From contig JAHEKJ010000002.1 of the NCBI GenBank assembly GCA_024638385.1, positions 22,185 through 86,184 of the forward strand: a stretch of 64,000 nt of DNA. The letters run 5' to 3'. Of the stretch, positions 20,162 to 29,971 are shown piece after piece. Position 1 is the first letter of the stretch; every line of letters begins with the position of its first letter. The notes below the pieces were generated by a model that had not been told where the DNA came from, did no database searches, and was given only the letters and a program-made list of their open reading frames with translations. This DNA is from Gammaproteobacteria bacterium. GTDB lineage: Bacteria > Pseudomonadota > Gammaproteobacteria > GCA-001735895. The translations under genes and the position numbers were made by a program.

Positions 20162-20197
20162 AATGCGGTCCCGGCCGGCCAGGACCGGGGACCGAGT

Positions 20198-20225
20198 AGT
20201 TTATCTATATACGGGTGGCTGTCAA
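20198..20225 (-). promoter_or_regulatory. Sigma70-type promoter for ahcY
   Basis: Minus strand TTGACA at 20220-20225 is a perfect -35, followed after 16 bp by TAAACT at 20198-20203. Transcription would begin about 30 bp upstream of the SAH aptamer, consistent with it being the leader of ahcY. Confidence 0.6.
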
Positions 20226-20247
20226 ACCGGATCAACCGGCGGGGGGG

Positions 20248-20479
20248 CTAGCCCGCATCCGCCACCGATTTCCTGCTGCGGTCGCCGAGAAGCGCACTGT
20301 GGCACGCTAGCCCCGATGCGCAATACTGCGCATCGGGTTCGTCGGACCGCTTGGCGTAGTGTCGACTACGCCGGCGCGGTCCCCCCCCGATGCGAATTTT
20401 ATGCGCATCGGGTTGCGCAGCGCGCCACAGCGTCTTCTCGACGCCCTCGCGACGTAAAACGGTGTCGTATGCGGGCTAG
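20248..20479. mobile_element. 232-bp palindromic MITE-like element
   Basis: Perfect 11-bp ends CTAGCCCGCAT (20248-20258) and ATGCGGGCTAG (20469-20479) continue inward as an imperfect inverted repeat of about 65-75 bp per arm (both arms share CGAGAAG and CTGTGGC-CGCT blocks). The centre contains two CCCGATGCG/CGCATCGGG hairpins (20312-20337 and 20386-20412) and a nested hairpin GGACCGC..GCGGTCC with GGCGTAGT/ACTACGCC inside (20344-20382). There is no coding capacity. The right terminus includes the metK stop codon (TAG at 20476-20478, minus). The structure suggests a miniature inverted-repeat element that could also end transcription of metK. Confidence 0.7.
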
Positions 20480-21642
20480 AGACCGGCGTCGCGCTTTAGG
20501 TCGTCGGCCTTGTCGGTGCGCTCCCACGACAGGTCGAGGTCTTCGCGGCCGAAGTGGCCGTAGGCCGCGGTCGGCAGGTAAATCGGCCTGATCAGATCGA
20601 GCATCGCGATCAGGCCCTTCGGCCGCAGGTCGAAGTGATCGCGGATCAGCTGGACGATGCGCTCGTCGGCGATCCGGCCGGTGCCGAAGGTGTCGACGCT
20701 GATCGACGTCGGCTCGGCCACGCCGATGGCGTAGGAAACCTGGATTTCGCAACGCTCGGCAATGCCGGCGGCGACGATATTCTTGGCGACGTAGCGCGCC
20801 GCGTAGGCGGCCGAACGATCGACCTTGGAGGGATCCTTGCCTGAAAACGCGCCGCCGCCGTGGCGCGCCTTGCCGCCGTAGGTATCGACGATGATCTTGC
20901 GCCCGGTCAGGCCGGCGTCGCCGACCGGGCCGCCGATGACGAAGCGACCGGTCGGATTGACGTGGATGTTTTCGGACTTGCACTGCGCAAACCAGTCATC
21001 CGGCAATACCGGTTTGAGGATAGTCTCGATGACGGCCTCGCGCAGCGTGTCGAGGCTGACCGATTCCTTGTGCTGGGTCGAAAGCACGACCGCTTCGATG
21101 CCGACCGGCTTGTGATCCTCGTAGCGCAGCGTGACCTGGCTCTTGGCGTCGGGTTGCAGCCAGTCGAGCTCGCCCGACCTGAACAGTTCGTGCTGGCGGT
21201 GCACGAGGCGATGCGCGTAGGTGATCGGCGCCGGCATCAGCACCTCGGTCTCGTCGCAGGCGTAGCCGAACATCAGGCCCTGGTCGCCGGCGCCCTGTTG
21301 CTTGTCGCCGGACTCGTCGACGCCCATCGCGATATCGCTCGACTGCTTGCCGAGCCCGGTCAGCACCGCGCAGGTCTTGCCGTCGAATCCGCATTCGGGA
21401 TTGTCGTAGCCGATGTCGCTGACGGTTTTGCGCACCAGCGCCTCGAAGTCGACCTCGGCATTGGTCGTGATTTCGCCGGCGAGCAAGACCATGCCGGTCT
21501 TGACGAGGGTTTCGCAGGCGACCCGCGACTTGGGGTCCTGCTCGAGCAGCGCGTCGAGTACGGCGTCGGAAATCTGGTCGGCCATCTTGTCCGGGTGTCC
21601 GCCGGAAACCGATTCGGAGGTGAAAATGTAGGATCCCGACAT
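20476..21642 (-). CDS. metK: S-adenosylmethionine synthetase
   Basis: A 388-residue enzyme making SAM from methionine and ATP. The N-terminus [17 protein letters not shown], the hexapeptide-like [12 protein letters not shown] and the glycine-rich loop [19 protein letters not shown] are diagnostic, and length is normal. The stop codon TAG lies within the terminal inverted repeat of a MITE-like element; the C-terminus ([11 protein letters not shown]) is still close to family length, so at most the stop and last bases came from the element. A sigma70-type promoter lies just upstream with a short leader, leaving no space for a SAM riboswitch. Confidence 0.97.
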   Translation of the reverse strand: MSGSYIFTSESVSGGHPDKMADQISDAVLDALLEQDPKSRVACETLVKTGMVLLAGEITTNAEVDFEALVRKTVSDIGYDNPECGFDGKTCAVLTGLGKQSSDIAMGVDESGDKQQGAGDQGLMFGYACDETEVLMPAPITYAHRLVHRQHELFRSGELDWLQPDAKSQVTLRYEDHKPVGIEAVVLSTQHKESVSLDTLREAVIETILKPVLPDDWFAQCKSENIHVNPTGRFVIGGPVGDAGLTGRKIIVDTYGGKARHGGGAFSGKDPSKVDRSAAYAARYVAKNIVAAGIAERCEIQVSYAIGVAEPTSISVDTFGTGRIADERIVQLIRDHFDLRPKGLIAMLDLIRPIYLPTAAYGHFGREDLDLSWERTDKADDLKRDAGL

Positions 21643-21676
21643 GCCTGTTGCCTCGAGAAGGGGTCAAAAGAAGCGC

Positions 21677-21705
21677 ATTATAAGAAACAATACCGAAAAT
21701 GACAT
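21677..21705 (-). promoter_or_regulatory. Sigma70-type promoter for metK
   Basis: On the minus strand ATGTCA (21700-21705) is followed after 17 bp by a perfect TATAAT (21677-21682), about 35 bp before the metK ATG. The rest of the 278-bp divergent spacer to tkt contains an imperfect AT-rich palindrome at 21860-21883 and nothing coding. Confidence 0.65.
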
Positions 21706-21920
21706 AGCCAAATGCGTGCCCCCGGGGGTGCCCGCGGGAAGCCATTTTAGCGGTTGCCGAGCCAATTCATTTACGAGAGAATAGCGCGCCTTGCCAACTC
21801 CGCCGGTGTGGCGGTCGGCCGTCGCTGCCGTTCACGCGCCGTTACTGAAACCCAGAAGCCTGAAATATTTCTATAAATATCAGTTACTTATGTTGAAATT
21901 TCGAATTCGGGGAGCGATTT

Positions 21921-23933
21921 ATGGCATCACGTAAAACGTTGGCGAATGCCATTCGGGCGCTGGCAATGGACGCGGTGCAGCGAGCCAACTCGGGGCATCC
22001 CGGCGCGCCGATGGGGATGGCGGACATCGCCCAGGTGCTGTACGCCGATTTCATGCGTCACAATCCTGCGAATCCCGAGTGGATCGATCGTGATCGTTTC
22101 GTCATGTCGAACGGTCACGGCTCGATGCTGCCCTACTCGGTGCTGCACCTGACCGGCTACGACGTCGCCATCGAGGATCTGAAGAATTTTCGTCAGCTGC
22201 ACTCGAAGACGCCGGGCCATCCCGAGTTCGGCTGTGCGCCCGGAATCGAGACCACCACCGGTCCGCTCGGCCAGGGTATCGCCAATGCGGTCGGCATGGC
22301 GATCGCCGAGCGCGCGCTCGGCGCCGAGTTCAACCGCGACGAATTCGACATCGTCGATCATTTTACCTACGTCTTCATGGGCGACGGCGACATGATGGAG
22401 GGTATCTCGCACGAGGCTTGCTCGCTCGCCGGCACGCTCGGCCTCGGCAAGCTGATCGCCTTCTGGGACGACAACGGCATCTCGATCGACGGCAAGGTAG
22501 AGGGCTGGTTCCTCGACGATACCCCGAAGCGTTTCGAAGCTTACGGCTGGCACGTGGTCGAGGTCGACGGGCACGACGCCGACGAGATCAAGATTGCGAT
22601 CGAGGCGGCGCGCGCGATCACCGCCAGGCCGTCGCTGATATGCTGCAAGACGATCATCGGCTACGGCGCGCCGAACAAGGCGGGCGGTCATGGCGTTCAC
22701 GGCGCGCCGCTCGGGGAAGACGAGGTTGCGCTGGCGCGCGTCGAGTTGAACTGGGAACACGAACCGTTCGTCGTTCCGGAGGAAATCTACGAAGGTTGGG
22801 ATCACCGCAAGACCGGCGAGAAGCAGGAAGCGGACTGGAACGAGAAGTTCGCCGCCTACCGCAACGCCCATCCCGAGATGGCGGCGGAATTCGAGCGTCG
22901 CGTCGGCGGCGAGCTGCCGGACGACTGGGAAAAAATGTCCCATGCGTTCATTGCCGAGGTTGTCGAGGCGGCCGAAGACAAGGCCACCCGGCAGGCCTCG
23001 CTGGCGGCGCTCGAGACCTATTCGCGCCTGGTGCCCGAGCTGTTCGGCGGCTCGGCCGATCTCGGCGGTTCCAACGGCACCGAGTGGTCGGGATACAGGC
23101 CGATGCGGGCCGACGAACCGCAGGCCAACTACGTCAATTACGGTGTGCGCGAGTTCGGCATGTCGGCGATAATCAACGGTCTCGCGTTGCACGGCGGTTT
23201 CATCCCGTTCGGCGCGACCTTCCTGGTGTTTTCCGATTACGCGCGCAACGCGGTGCGGCTCTCGGCCCTGATGAAGGTGCCCAGCATTTTCGTCTATAGC
23301 CACGATTCGATCGGGCTCGGCGAGGACGGGCCGACGCACCAGGCGGTCGAGCACATCCCGAGCCTGCGCCTGATCCCGGGCCTCGATGTCTGGCGGCCCT
23401 GCGACACGGTCGAGACCGCGGTTTGCTGGAAGGCGGCGATCGAACGTCGCGATGGCCCGAGCGCGCTGATATTCTCGCGCCAGGGGCTGAAGTTTCAGCC
23501 GCGCGAGCCCGAACAGATCGAGCAGATCGCCCGCGGCGGCTATGTCCTGCGCGACTGCGAAGGCGAACCCGAGGTGATCATGATCGCCACCGGCTCCGAG
23601 GTCGAGCTCGCCGTCGCAGCGCTCGAATCGGAAGCGCTCGAGGACGAGAAAATCCGCCTGGTGTCGATGCCGAGCACGACCGTGTTCGATCGTCAGCCGC
23701 GCGACTACCGTGAATCGGTGCTGCCGCCCGAGGTCGGCGCGCGCATCGCGATCGAGGCCGCGGCGACCGCGACCTGGCACCGGTACGTCGGCAGCGACGG
23801 CGTCATCATCGGCATCGATACCTTTGGCGAATCCGCGCCGGCCAAGGAACTGTTCGCTTATTTCGGGTTCACCGTCGACAAGGTCGTCGGCGCGGTGAAC
23901 GCCTTGCTGGGCAACGATGAAGATTCAGACTGA
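21921..23933 (+). CDS. tkt: Transketolase
   Basis: A 670-residue thiamine-diphosphate enzyme that moves two-carbon units between sugar phosphates in the pentose-phosphate or Calvin cycle. Motifs: [12 protein letters not shown] near the N-terminus, the ThDP motif [13 protein letters not shown] continuing to an Asn-Gly pair, [19 protein letters not shown] with the catalytic Glu, and [15 protein letters not shown]. Length is normal. RBS GGGAG precedes ATG at 21921. It heads tkt-gap-pgk-pyk with short spacers (12 bp to gap). Confidence 0.97.
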   Translation: MASRKTLANAIRALAMDAVQRANSGHPGAPMGMADIAQVLYADFMRHNPANPEWIDRDRFVMSNGHGSMLPYSVLHLTGYDVAIEDLKNFRQLHSKTPGHPEFGCAPGIETTTGPLGQGIANAVGMAIAERALGAEFNRDEFDIVDHFTYVFMGDGDMMEGISHEACSLAGTLGLGKLIAFWDDNGISIDGKVEGWFLDDTPKRFEAYGWHVVEVDGHDADEIKIAIEAARAITARPSLICCKTIIGYGAPNKAGGHGVHGAPLGEDEVALARVELNWEHEPFVVPEEIYEGWDHRKTGEKQEADWNEKFAAYRNAHPEMAAEFERRVGGELPDDWEKMSHAFIAEVVEAAEDKATRQASLAALETYSRLVPELFGGSADLGGSNGTEWSGYRPMRADEPQANYVNYGVREFGMSAIINGLALHGGFIPFGATFLVFSDYARNAVRLSALMKVPSIFVYSHDSIGLGEDGPTHQAVEHIPSLRLIPGLDVWRPCDTVETAVCWKAAIERRDGPSALIFSRQGLKFQPREPEQIEQIARGGYVLRDCEGEPEVIMIATGSEVELAVAALESEALEDEKIRLVSMPSTTVFDRQPRDYRESVLPPEVGARIAIEAAATATWHRYVGSDGVIIGIDTFGESAPAKELFAYFGFTVDKVVGAVNALLGNDEDSD

Positions 23934-24944
<1,011 letters not shown>

Positions 24945-24945
24945 C

Positions 24946-26145
24946 ATGCCGGTCCTGCAACTGGCCGATCTCGACGTCGGCGGCAAGCGGGTCCTGATCC
25001 GGCAGGATCTGAACGTCCCGCTGAAGGACGGCAAGGTCGCCAGCGAGGCGCGCCTGCAGGCGTCGCTGCCGGCAATCCGCCACTGCCTCGAGGCCGGCGC
25101 GCGGTTGATGATCATGTCGCATCTCGGCCGGCCCGAGGAGGGCAAACCGGAAGCGCAGTATTCGCTCGCCCCGGTCGCCGATTACCTCGGCGTCGCGCTC
25201 GGTCGGAAAGTGCCGCTGATCACCGATTACCTCGAACAGCCGCCGGAACTCGACGATGGCGATGTCGTGCTGCTCGAAAACGTGCGTTTCAACGTCGGCG
25301 AGGGCGCCGACGACGAGACCCTGGCGAAGCGCTACGCGGCCCTTTGCGAGGTTTACGTCATGGATGCGTTCGGCACCGCGCACCGCGCGCAGGCATCGAC
25401 CCACGGCGTCGGCCGTTTCGCGCCGCTCGCCTGCGCCGGGCCGCTGCTCGCGGCCGAACTCGACGCGCTCGGCAAGGCGCTCACCGAACCGGCGCGGCCG
25501 GTGATCGCGATCGTCGGCGGCGCCAAGGTGTCGACCAAGCTGACCTTGCTCGAATCGCTCACCGGTATCGTCGACCGGCTGATCCCGGGCGGCGGCATCG
25601 CCAACACCTTCATCGCCGCCGCCGGCCACAACGTTGGCCGCTCGCTGATGGAGCCCGACCTGATCCCGCAGGCCCGGCGGCTGGTCGCGCAGGCCGAGGC
25701 CGACGGCCGGCAGATTCCGATTCCCGACGACGTCGTCTGCGGCAAGCAGTTTGCCGAGGATGCCGTCGCCGAAATACTGGCGGTCGATGCGGTCGCGGCC
25801 GACGACATGATCTTAGATATCGGGCCCGCGACCGCCGAGCGCTTCGCCGCGTTGCTGCGCGACGCCGGCACGATCGTCTGGAACGGGCCGGTCGGCGTCT
25901 TCGAGTTCGACCAGTTCGGCAACGGCACGCGCGTGATCGCGCAGGCGATCGCCGATTCGGCGGCGTTCTCGATAGCCGGCGGTGGCGACACGCTCGCCGC
26001 GGTCGACAAGTACGGTATCGGCGATCGCATTTCTTACATTTCGACCGGCGGTGGCGCTTTTCTCGAGTTTCTCGAGGGCAAGCAACTGCCGGCTGTAGCA
26101 ATGCTGGAGGCGAGATATGGAGACTATCAGGGCGGTTCCGCGTAG
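24946..26145 (+). CDS. pgk: Phosphoglycerate kinase
   Basis: A 399-residue kinase interconverting 1,3-bisphosphoglycerate and 3-phosphoglycerate with ATP formation. Motifs: [46 protein letters not shown], the GGAKVSTKL segment and the C-terminal GGGDTLAAV with [13 protein letters not shown] chose ATG at 24946, one base after the gap stop; the longer frame runs inside gap and is not needed. The end overlaps pyk by 29 bp. Confidence 0.97.
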   Translation: MPVLQLADLDVGGKRVLIRQDLNVPLKDGKVASEARLQASLPAIRHCLEAGARLMIMSHLGRPEEGKPEAQYSLAPVADYLGVALGRKVPLITDYLEQPPELDDGDVVLLENVRFNVGEGADDETLAKRYAALCEVYVMDAFGTAHRAQASTHGVGRFAPLACAGPLLAAELDALGKALTEPARPVIAIVGGAKVSTKLTLLESLTGIVDRLIPGGGIANTFIAAAGHNVGRSLMEPDLIPQARRLVAQAEADGRQIPIPDDVVCGKQFAEDAVAEILAVDAVAADDMILDIGPATAERFAALLRDAGTIVWNGPVGVFEFDQFGNGTRVIAQAIADSAAFSIAGGGDTLAAVDKYGIGDRISYISTGGGAFLEFLEGKQLPAVAMLEARYGDYQGGSA

Positions 26146-27580
26146 GACCAAGATCGTCGCGACGATTGGTCCCGCGAGCGAATCGGAAGAGGTGCTCGAC
26201 GGCCTGATCAAGGCCGGCGTCGACGTGCTGCGGCTCAACTTCTCGCACGGCAGCGTCGACGACCATCTCGCGCGGGTCGAGAAGATACGCCGCATCGGGC
26301 AGCAAAACGAGCGCTTTCTCGCGATTCTCGCCGACCTGCAGGGACCCAAGATCCGGGTCGAGAAGTTTCGCGAAGGGCCGATCGAGCTTGCGCCGGGAGA
26401 CAAATTCACCCTCGATGTCGAACTGCCGGCCGACGCCGGCGACCAGTCACGGGTCGGCGTCACTTACAAGAAGCTGCCCGACGACGTCAGGGCAGGCGAC
26501 GTGCTCGTGCTCGACGACGGCCGCATCGTGCTCGACGTCGACTCGGTCGAAGGATCGCAGATCAATTGCACCGTCAGTATCGGCGGCGAGTTGTCCAACA
26601 ACAAGGGCATCAACCTGAAAGGCGGCGGCCTGACCGCCGAAGTGCTGACCGAAAAAGACAAGGCCGATATCAAGACCGCGGCGCTGATCGATGCCGATTA
26701 TCTTGCGGTTTCGTTCCCGCGCAACGCCGAGGACATGAACCAGGCTCGGCGATTGCTCGATGAGGCCGGCGGCAAGGCCGGCCTGGTCGCCAAGATCGAG
26801 CGCGCCGAGGCACTCGAGAATCTCGAGGAAATCATGCGCGCATCGGATGCGGTCATGATCGCGCGCGGCGACCTCGGGGTCGAGATCGGCGACGCCAAGC
26901 TGCCGGCCGTGCAAAAGGAGATCATCCGCAAGGCGCGCGACCTGAATTGCCTCATCATCACCGCGACGCAAATGATGGAATCGATGCGCGACAGTCCGAT
27001 CCCGACGCGGGCCGAGGTGTTCGACGTCGCCAACGCGGTGCTCGACGGCACCGACGCGGTCATGCTGTCGGCCGAGACCGCGACCGGGCGTTACCCGGTG
27101 CTTACGGTCAAGGCGATGTCGAACATCTGCATGAACGCCGAAACCCACCAGCACGCGATCAAGTCGAGGCACCGGCTCGACGACACCTTCGAGCGCGTCG
27201 ACGAGGCGATCGCGATGGCGACGATGTACACCGCAAACCACCTCAACGTGCGCGCGATCGCGGCGCTGACCGAGTCGGGCTCGACCGCGCTGTGGATGTC
27301 GCGCATTTCGTCGGCAATCCCGATCTACGCGCTGTCGCGCCACGAATCGACCAATCGCAAGGTCAACCTGTACCGCGGCGTGTTTCCGGTCTACTTCCCG
27401 ACCGTGCATACCAACCACGCCGAAGCCAACCAGGAAGCGGTCGAAGTCATGAAGGCGCGCGGCACGGTCGCCGACGGCGATCTCGTCATCATTACCAAGG
27501 GCGACCTGATGGGCACCGGCGGCGGCACCAACGCGATGAAAATCGTCGAGGCCGGCAACATGCCGCAATTCGTCGCCTAG
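26117..27580 (+). CDS. pyk: Pyruvate kinase
   Basis: A 487-residue enzyme converting phosphoenolpyruvate and ADP to pyruvate and ATP. It starts [15 protein letters not shown] with LRLNFSHGS, includes [14 protein letters not shown], the metal-site [11 protein letters not shown], and [11 protein letters not shown]. The start at 26117 is supported by GGAGG about 7 bp upstream, inside the pgk 3' end, suggesting translational coupling. A palindromic repeat follows and rarD converges. No fba gene follows. Confidence 0.96.
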   Translation: METIRAVPRRTKIVATIGPASESEEVLDGLIKAGVDVLRLNFSHGSVDDHLARVEKIRRIGQQNERFLAILADLQGPKIRVEKFREGPIELAPGDKFTLDVELPADAGDQSRVGVTYKKLPDDVRAGDVLVLDDGRIVLDVDSVEGSQINCTVSIGGELSNNKGINLKGGGLTAEVLTEKDKADIKTAALIDADYLAVSFPRNAEDMNQARRLLDEAGGKAGLVAKIERAEALENLEEIMRASDAVMIARGDLGVEIGDAKLPAVQKEIIRKARDLNCLIITATQMMESMRDSPIPTRAEVFDVANAVLDGTDAVMLSAETATGRYPVLTVKAMSNICMNAETHQHAIKSRHRLDDTFERVDEAIAMATMYTANHLNVRAIAALTESGSTALWMSRISSAIPIYALSRHESTNRKVNLYRGVFPVYFPTVHTNHAEANQEAVEVMKARGTVADGDLVIITKGDLMGTGGGTNAMKIVEAGNMPQFVA

Positions 27581-27603
27581 CGCGCCGTCCCGGGCAATAT
27601 CAG

Positions 27604-27688
27604 GTCATTGCGAGGAGGCGCAGCCGACGAAGCAACCTCCCCGTTCTTGCCCGAATCCGGAAGATTGCTTCGCTGCGCTCGCAATGAC
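27604..27688. repeat. Dispersed GTCATTGCGAGG palindromic repeat, copy C (best preserved)
   Basis: An 85-bp element with perfect terminal inverted repeats GTCATTGCGAG (27604-27614) and CTCGCAATGAC (27678-27688), plus internal GAAGCAA/TTGCTTC complements. Its first 30 bases are nearly identical to copy A at 4178. It lies between convergent pyk and rarD. No ORF is seen in the rest of the 202-bp spacer. Confidence 0.85.
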
Positions 27689-27782
27689 GAAATAAAGTAT
27701 TCGCCATCACGATCAGAGTGAACACGATCGGAGTGAATGTCGCCCGGCCCGATGAAACTCAGGTCAAATCAACGTCGCGGCA

Positions 27783-28670
27783 TCAGGTCGTTTCGACGCG
27801 TCGCGGTTTGGCGCCGCGCAGCAGGCTGTAGCTGAAAATCACCAGCCCGGCCCAGATACCGGCGAAGCCGATCAGCCTGTCGACGCCGAAGGGTTCGCCG
27901 AGGATCGCGATACCGGACAGGAATTGCAGCGACGGCGTGACGTAAAACAGCACCCCGACCGTCGTCATCGGCAGCATGCGGGTGCCGGCGGCGAAGAACG
28001 CGAGCGGCGCGGCGGTGACCGGGCCGCCGAGGATCAGCCACCAGTCGGTCGCGCGGTCGAGGTTCAGGAACAGCGCCTCGTCGCGGTAGTGCAGCCAGCC
28101 GATCACGGCCAGCACGAACGGCAGCAATAACAGCACCTCGACGAACAGCCCCGGCACCGCGTTGATCGGCATGCGCTTGCGCAGCAGGCCGTAGGCGGCG
28201 AAGCTGATGCCGACCGCGAGCCCGACCCAGGGCACGGCACCGGTGCCGACGATGTAGTAAAGCACCCCGGCCGTGGCGAGTCCGACCGCAAGGAGGTCGA
28301 GCCGGCCGAGCCTCTCGCGGAACACGACGACCCCGGCGAGTACGTTGAGCAATGGCGTCAGGAAATATCCCATGCTCGCCTCGACCACCTTTTCGTGGGC
28401 TACCGCCCAGATGTAGACGCCCCAGTTGAAACTGACGACGAGACCCGACGCCGCGAGCCAGCCGAGATCGCGCGCCGATCGCAGCGCCGCCGCGACCTGG
28501 CCGCGGCGGCGCGCGCTCGCGAATACCAGTAGCGCCAGCACCGGCGCCGACCAGGCCATGCGATGCAGCAAAACCTCTAGCGGCGGCACGTGGCGAAGCA
28601 GCGTCCAGTAGAGCGGAAACAGGCCCCAGCCGACGTAGCCGGCGAGGATCACGGCGTATCCCCGGTTCAC
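27783..28670 (-). CDS. rarD: RarD-type EamA/DMT permease
   Basis: A 295-residue inner-membrane protein with about ten hydrophobic helices in two EamA halves. RarD-specific stretches include GYVGWGLFPLYWTLLRHVPPLEVL at the N-terminus and EASMGYFLTPLLNVLAG in the middle. It is a drug/metabolite-type permease; E. coli RarD was linked to chloramphenicol resistance, but the substrate here is unknown. The start is 4 bp after the stop of the upstream two-TM gene, so bioD, the two-TM gene and rarD probably form one transcript. Confidence 0.88.
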   Translation of the reverse strand: MNRGYAVILAGYVGWGLFPLYWTLLRHVPPLEVLLHRMAWSAPVLALLVFASARRRGQVAAALRSARDLGWLAASGLVVSFNWGVYIWAVAHEKVVEASMGYFLTPLLNVLAGVVVFRERLGRLDLLAVGLATAGVLYYIVGTGAVPWVGLAVGISFAAYGLLRKRMPINAVPGLFVEVLLLLPFVLAVIGWLHYRDEALFLNLDRATDWWLILGGPVTAAPLAFFAAGTRMLPMTTVGVLFYVTPSLQFLSGIAILGEPFGVDRLIGFAGIWAGLVIFSYSLLRGAKPRRVETT

Positions 28671-28674
28671 CGGG

Positions 28675-29226
28675 TCAGTGGCGCCGCAGGTCGCGCGCGA
28701 GCACGAGGATCAGGCCGGTCACCTGCAGGAAGATCGCGATACTGAAGAGGCGCGCGTTGGCGCGCTCGAGCGGCATCCTGGCCTCCTGAAGTTCGAGCAT
28801 CTCGAAGTAGGTATCGTTGATCGACGCGATGATCGATTGCTGCGCCGCCTGGCTGATCTCGAGCGCCAGGTCGAGTTCGGCGCCATCGCGTTCGCCCAGC
28901 TCGTCCTCGAATTCCGGCAGGCGATAGGTCTCGATCAGGCGGGTGACGAAATCCACGTAGAAACGCTCGACCAGCTCGGGGTTATCGGGCTGGCCGGACA
29001 GCAGCAGGATGAAGAATTCCTGCTTGCGGTCGACCTCGGTCTTGGCTTGCCAGAGGCTGTCGATCAACACCTGCTTGTCATTGATGCGGCGATCGATGCC
29101 GTTGATGTCGTCGTTGTTGAGACCGATGAAGTAGTGCGTGATGACGGCCGACAGGATATTGAACAGGATGCCGGTGGTGACGAATACCCACGGCGCCAGC
29201 AGTCGATCGAGCCTAGACGGGGTCAC
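28675..29226 (-). CDS. Hypothetical protein with two membrane helices and helical loop
   Basis: A 183-residue protein I do not recognise. TM1 lies near the N-terminus (LLAPWVFVTTGILFNILSAV), TM2 at the C-terminus (LFSIAIFLQVTGLILVLA), with about 110 mostly helical, acidic residues between. This layout would place the middle region in the periplasm. The start chosen is GTG at 29224-29226 with GAGG 6 bp upstream, overlapping bioD by 14 bp. The longer frame would lie inside bioD. Context (bioD before, rarD after) gives no clear function. Confidence 0.7.
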   Translation of the reverse strand: MTPSRLDRLLAPWVFVTTGILFNILSAVITHYFIGLNNDDINGIDRRINDKQVLIDSLWQAKTEVDRKQEFFILLLSGQPDNPELVERFYVDFVTRLIETYRLPEFEDELGERDGAELDLALEISQAAQQSIIASINDTYFEMLELQEARMPLERANARLFSIAIFLQVTGLILVLARDLRRH

Positions 29227-29887
29227 GCGGAGCCTCGAACAGCGGCGGCAAGGCTGCCGCGTGCGCGCAATGGAACAGCGGGCCGGCATAGTGCGTGGCG
29301 AGATCGGCGGCGTTGTCCATGCCGTTCTCGTGCTCGGCCCGCACCCGGTTCAGGACCAGCGCGGCCAGCGCGAGTCCGCGACTGGCGATCGCCTCGATCA
29401 GCAGCAGCGCCTGGTTGACGGCGCCGACGCGATCCTCGACCACGGCGATGACCGGCAGGTCAAGCGCGACCCCGAGATCGGCGTTGAGCCCGTCCTCGGC
29501 CAGCGGCGACAGGAATCCGCCGGCGCCCTCGACCAGCAGGCAGTCGGCGTCGGCACCGTCGCGACTGGCCGCGATCAGCGCCGCGAGCTCGAGCCGCCGG
29601 CCCTCGAGGCGCGCCGCGCGATGCGGCGCGAGCGCCGCGCGGAAGCAATAGGCCGCGATCCGCTCGAGCGGCTCGCGGCCGTCGTTGGCGTCATGCAGGG
29701 CGCGCGCATCGTGTGGCAGCAATTCGCCGTCGGGCGCAACCTCGCAGCCCGACTCGGCCGGCTTGCGCGTCGCGACGCTGCGGCCGAGCGCGCGCAGCTG
29801 GCGCACGATTTCACAGGCCACGTAGGTCTTGCCGACGTCGGTATCGGATCCGGTGATAAAGTACCCGTTGGCGGCGAGCGGAATCAT
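29213..29887 (-). CDS. bioD: Dethiobiotin synthetase
   Basis: A 224-residue P-loop enzyme forming dethiobiotin from diaminopelargonic acid, CO2 and ATP in biotin synthesis. The P-loop GSDTDVGKTYVA, the TRKPAESGCE stretch and LVEGAGGFLSPL are characteristic. I prefer ATG at 29885-29887 (MIPLAANGYFITG) on length and because a minus-strand TATAAC box at 29942-29947 then leaves a normal leader; an upstream ATG at 29926 with AGAGG is possible and would add 13 residues. Other bio genes are not in the window. Divergent from rapA. Confidence 0.9.
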   Translation of the reverse strand: MIPLAANGYFITGSDTDVGKTYVACEIVRQLRALGRSVATRKPAESGCEVAPDGELLPHDARALHDANDGREPLERIAAYCFRAALAPHRAARLEGRRLELAALIAASRDGADADCLLVEGAGGFLSPLAEDGLNADLGVALDLPVIAVVEDRVGAVNQALLLIEAIASRGLALAALVLNRVRAEHENGMDNAADLATHYAGPLFHCAHAAALPPLFEAPRDPV

Positions 29888-29971
29888 GCCGGCATTCTCG
29901 GCAGTTTGCCGAGCGACTGCAAGCATCGTCGCGGGCCTCTGTTATAATCGCGCGCGTTTTCGCAAACTCGC

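Noticed and set aside
20097..20165. First read as another GTCATTGCGAGG-type repeat because of CTCCTCGCAATG
   Set aside because: The minus strand fits the SAH riboswitch consensus over its full length; the resemblance covers only a few bases.
21643..21676. Possible SAM riboswitch ahead of metK
   Set aside because: The promoter leaves a leader of about 30 nt and no SAM aptamer motif is seen.
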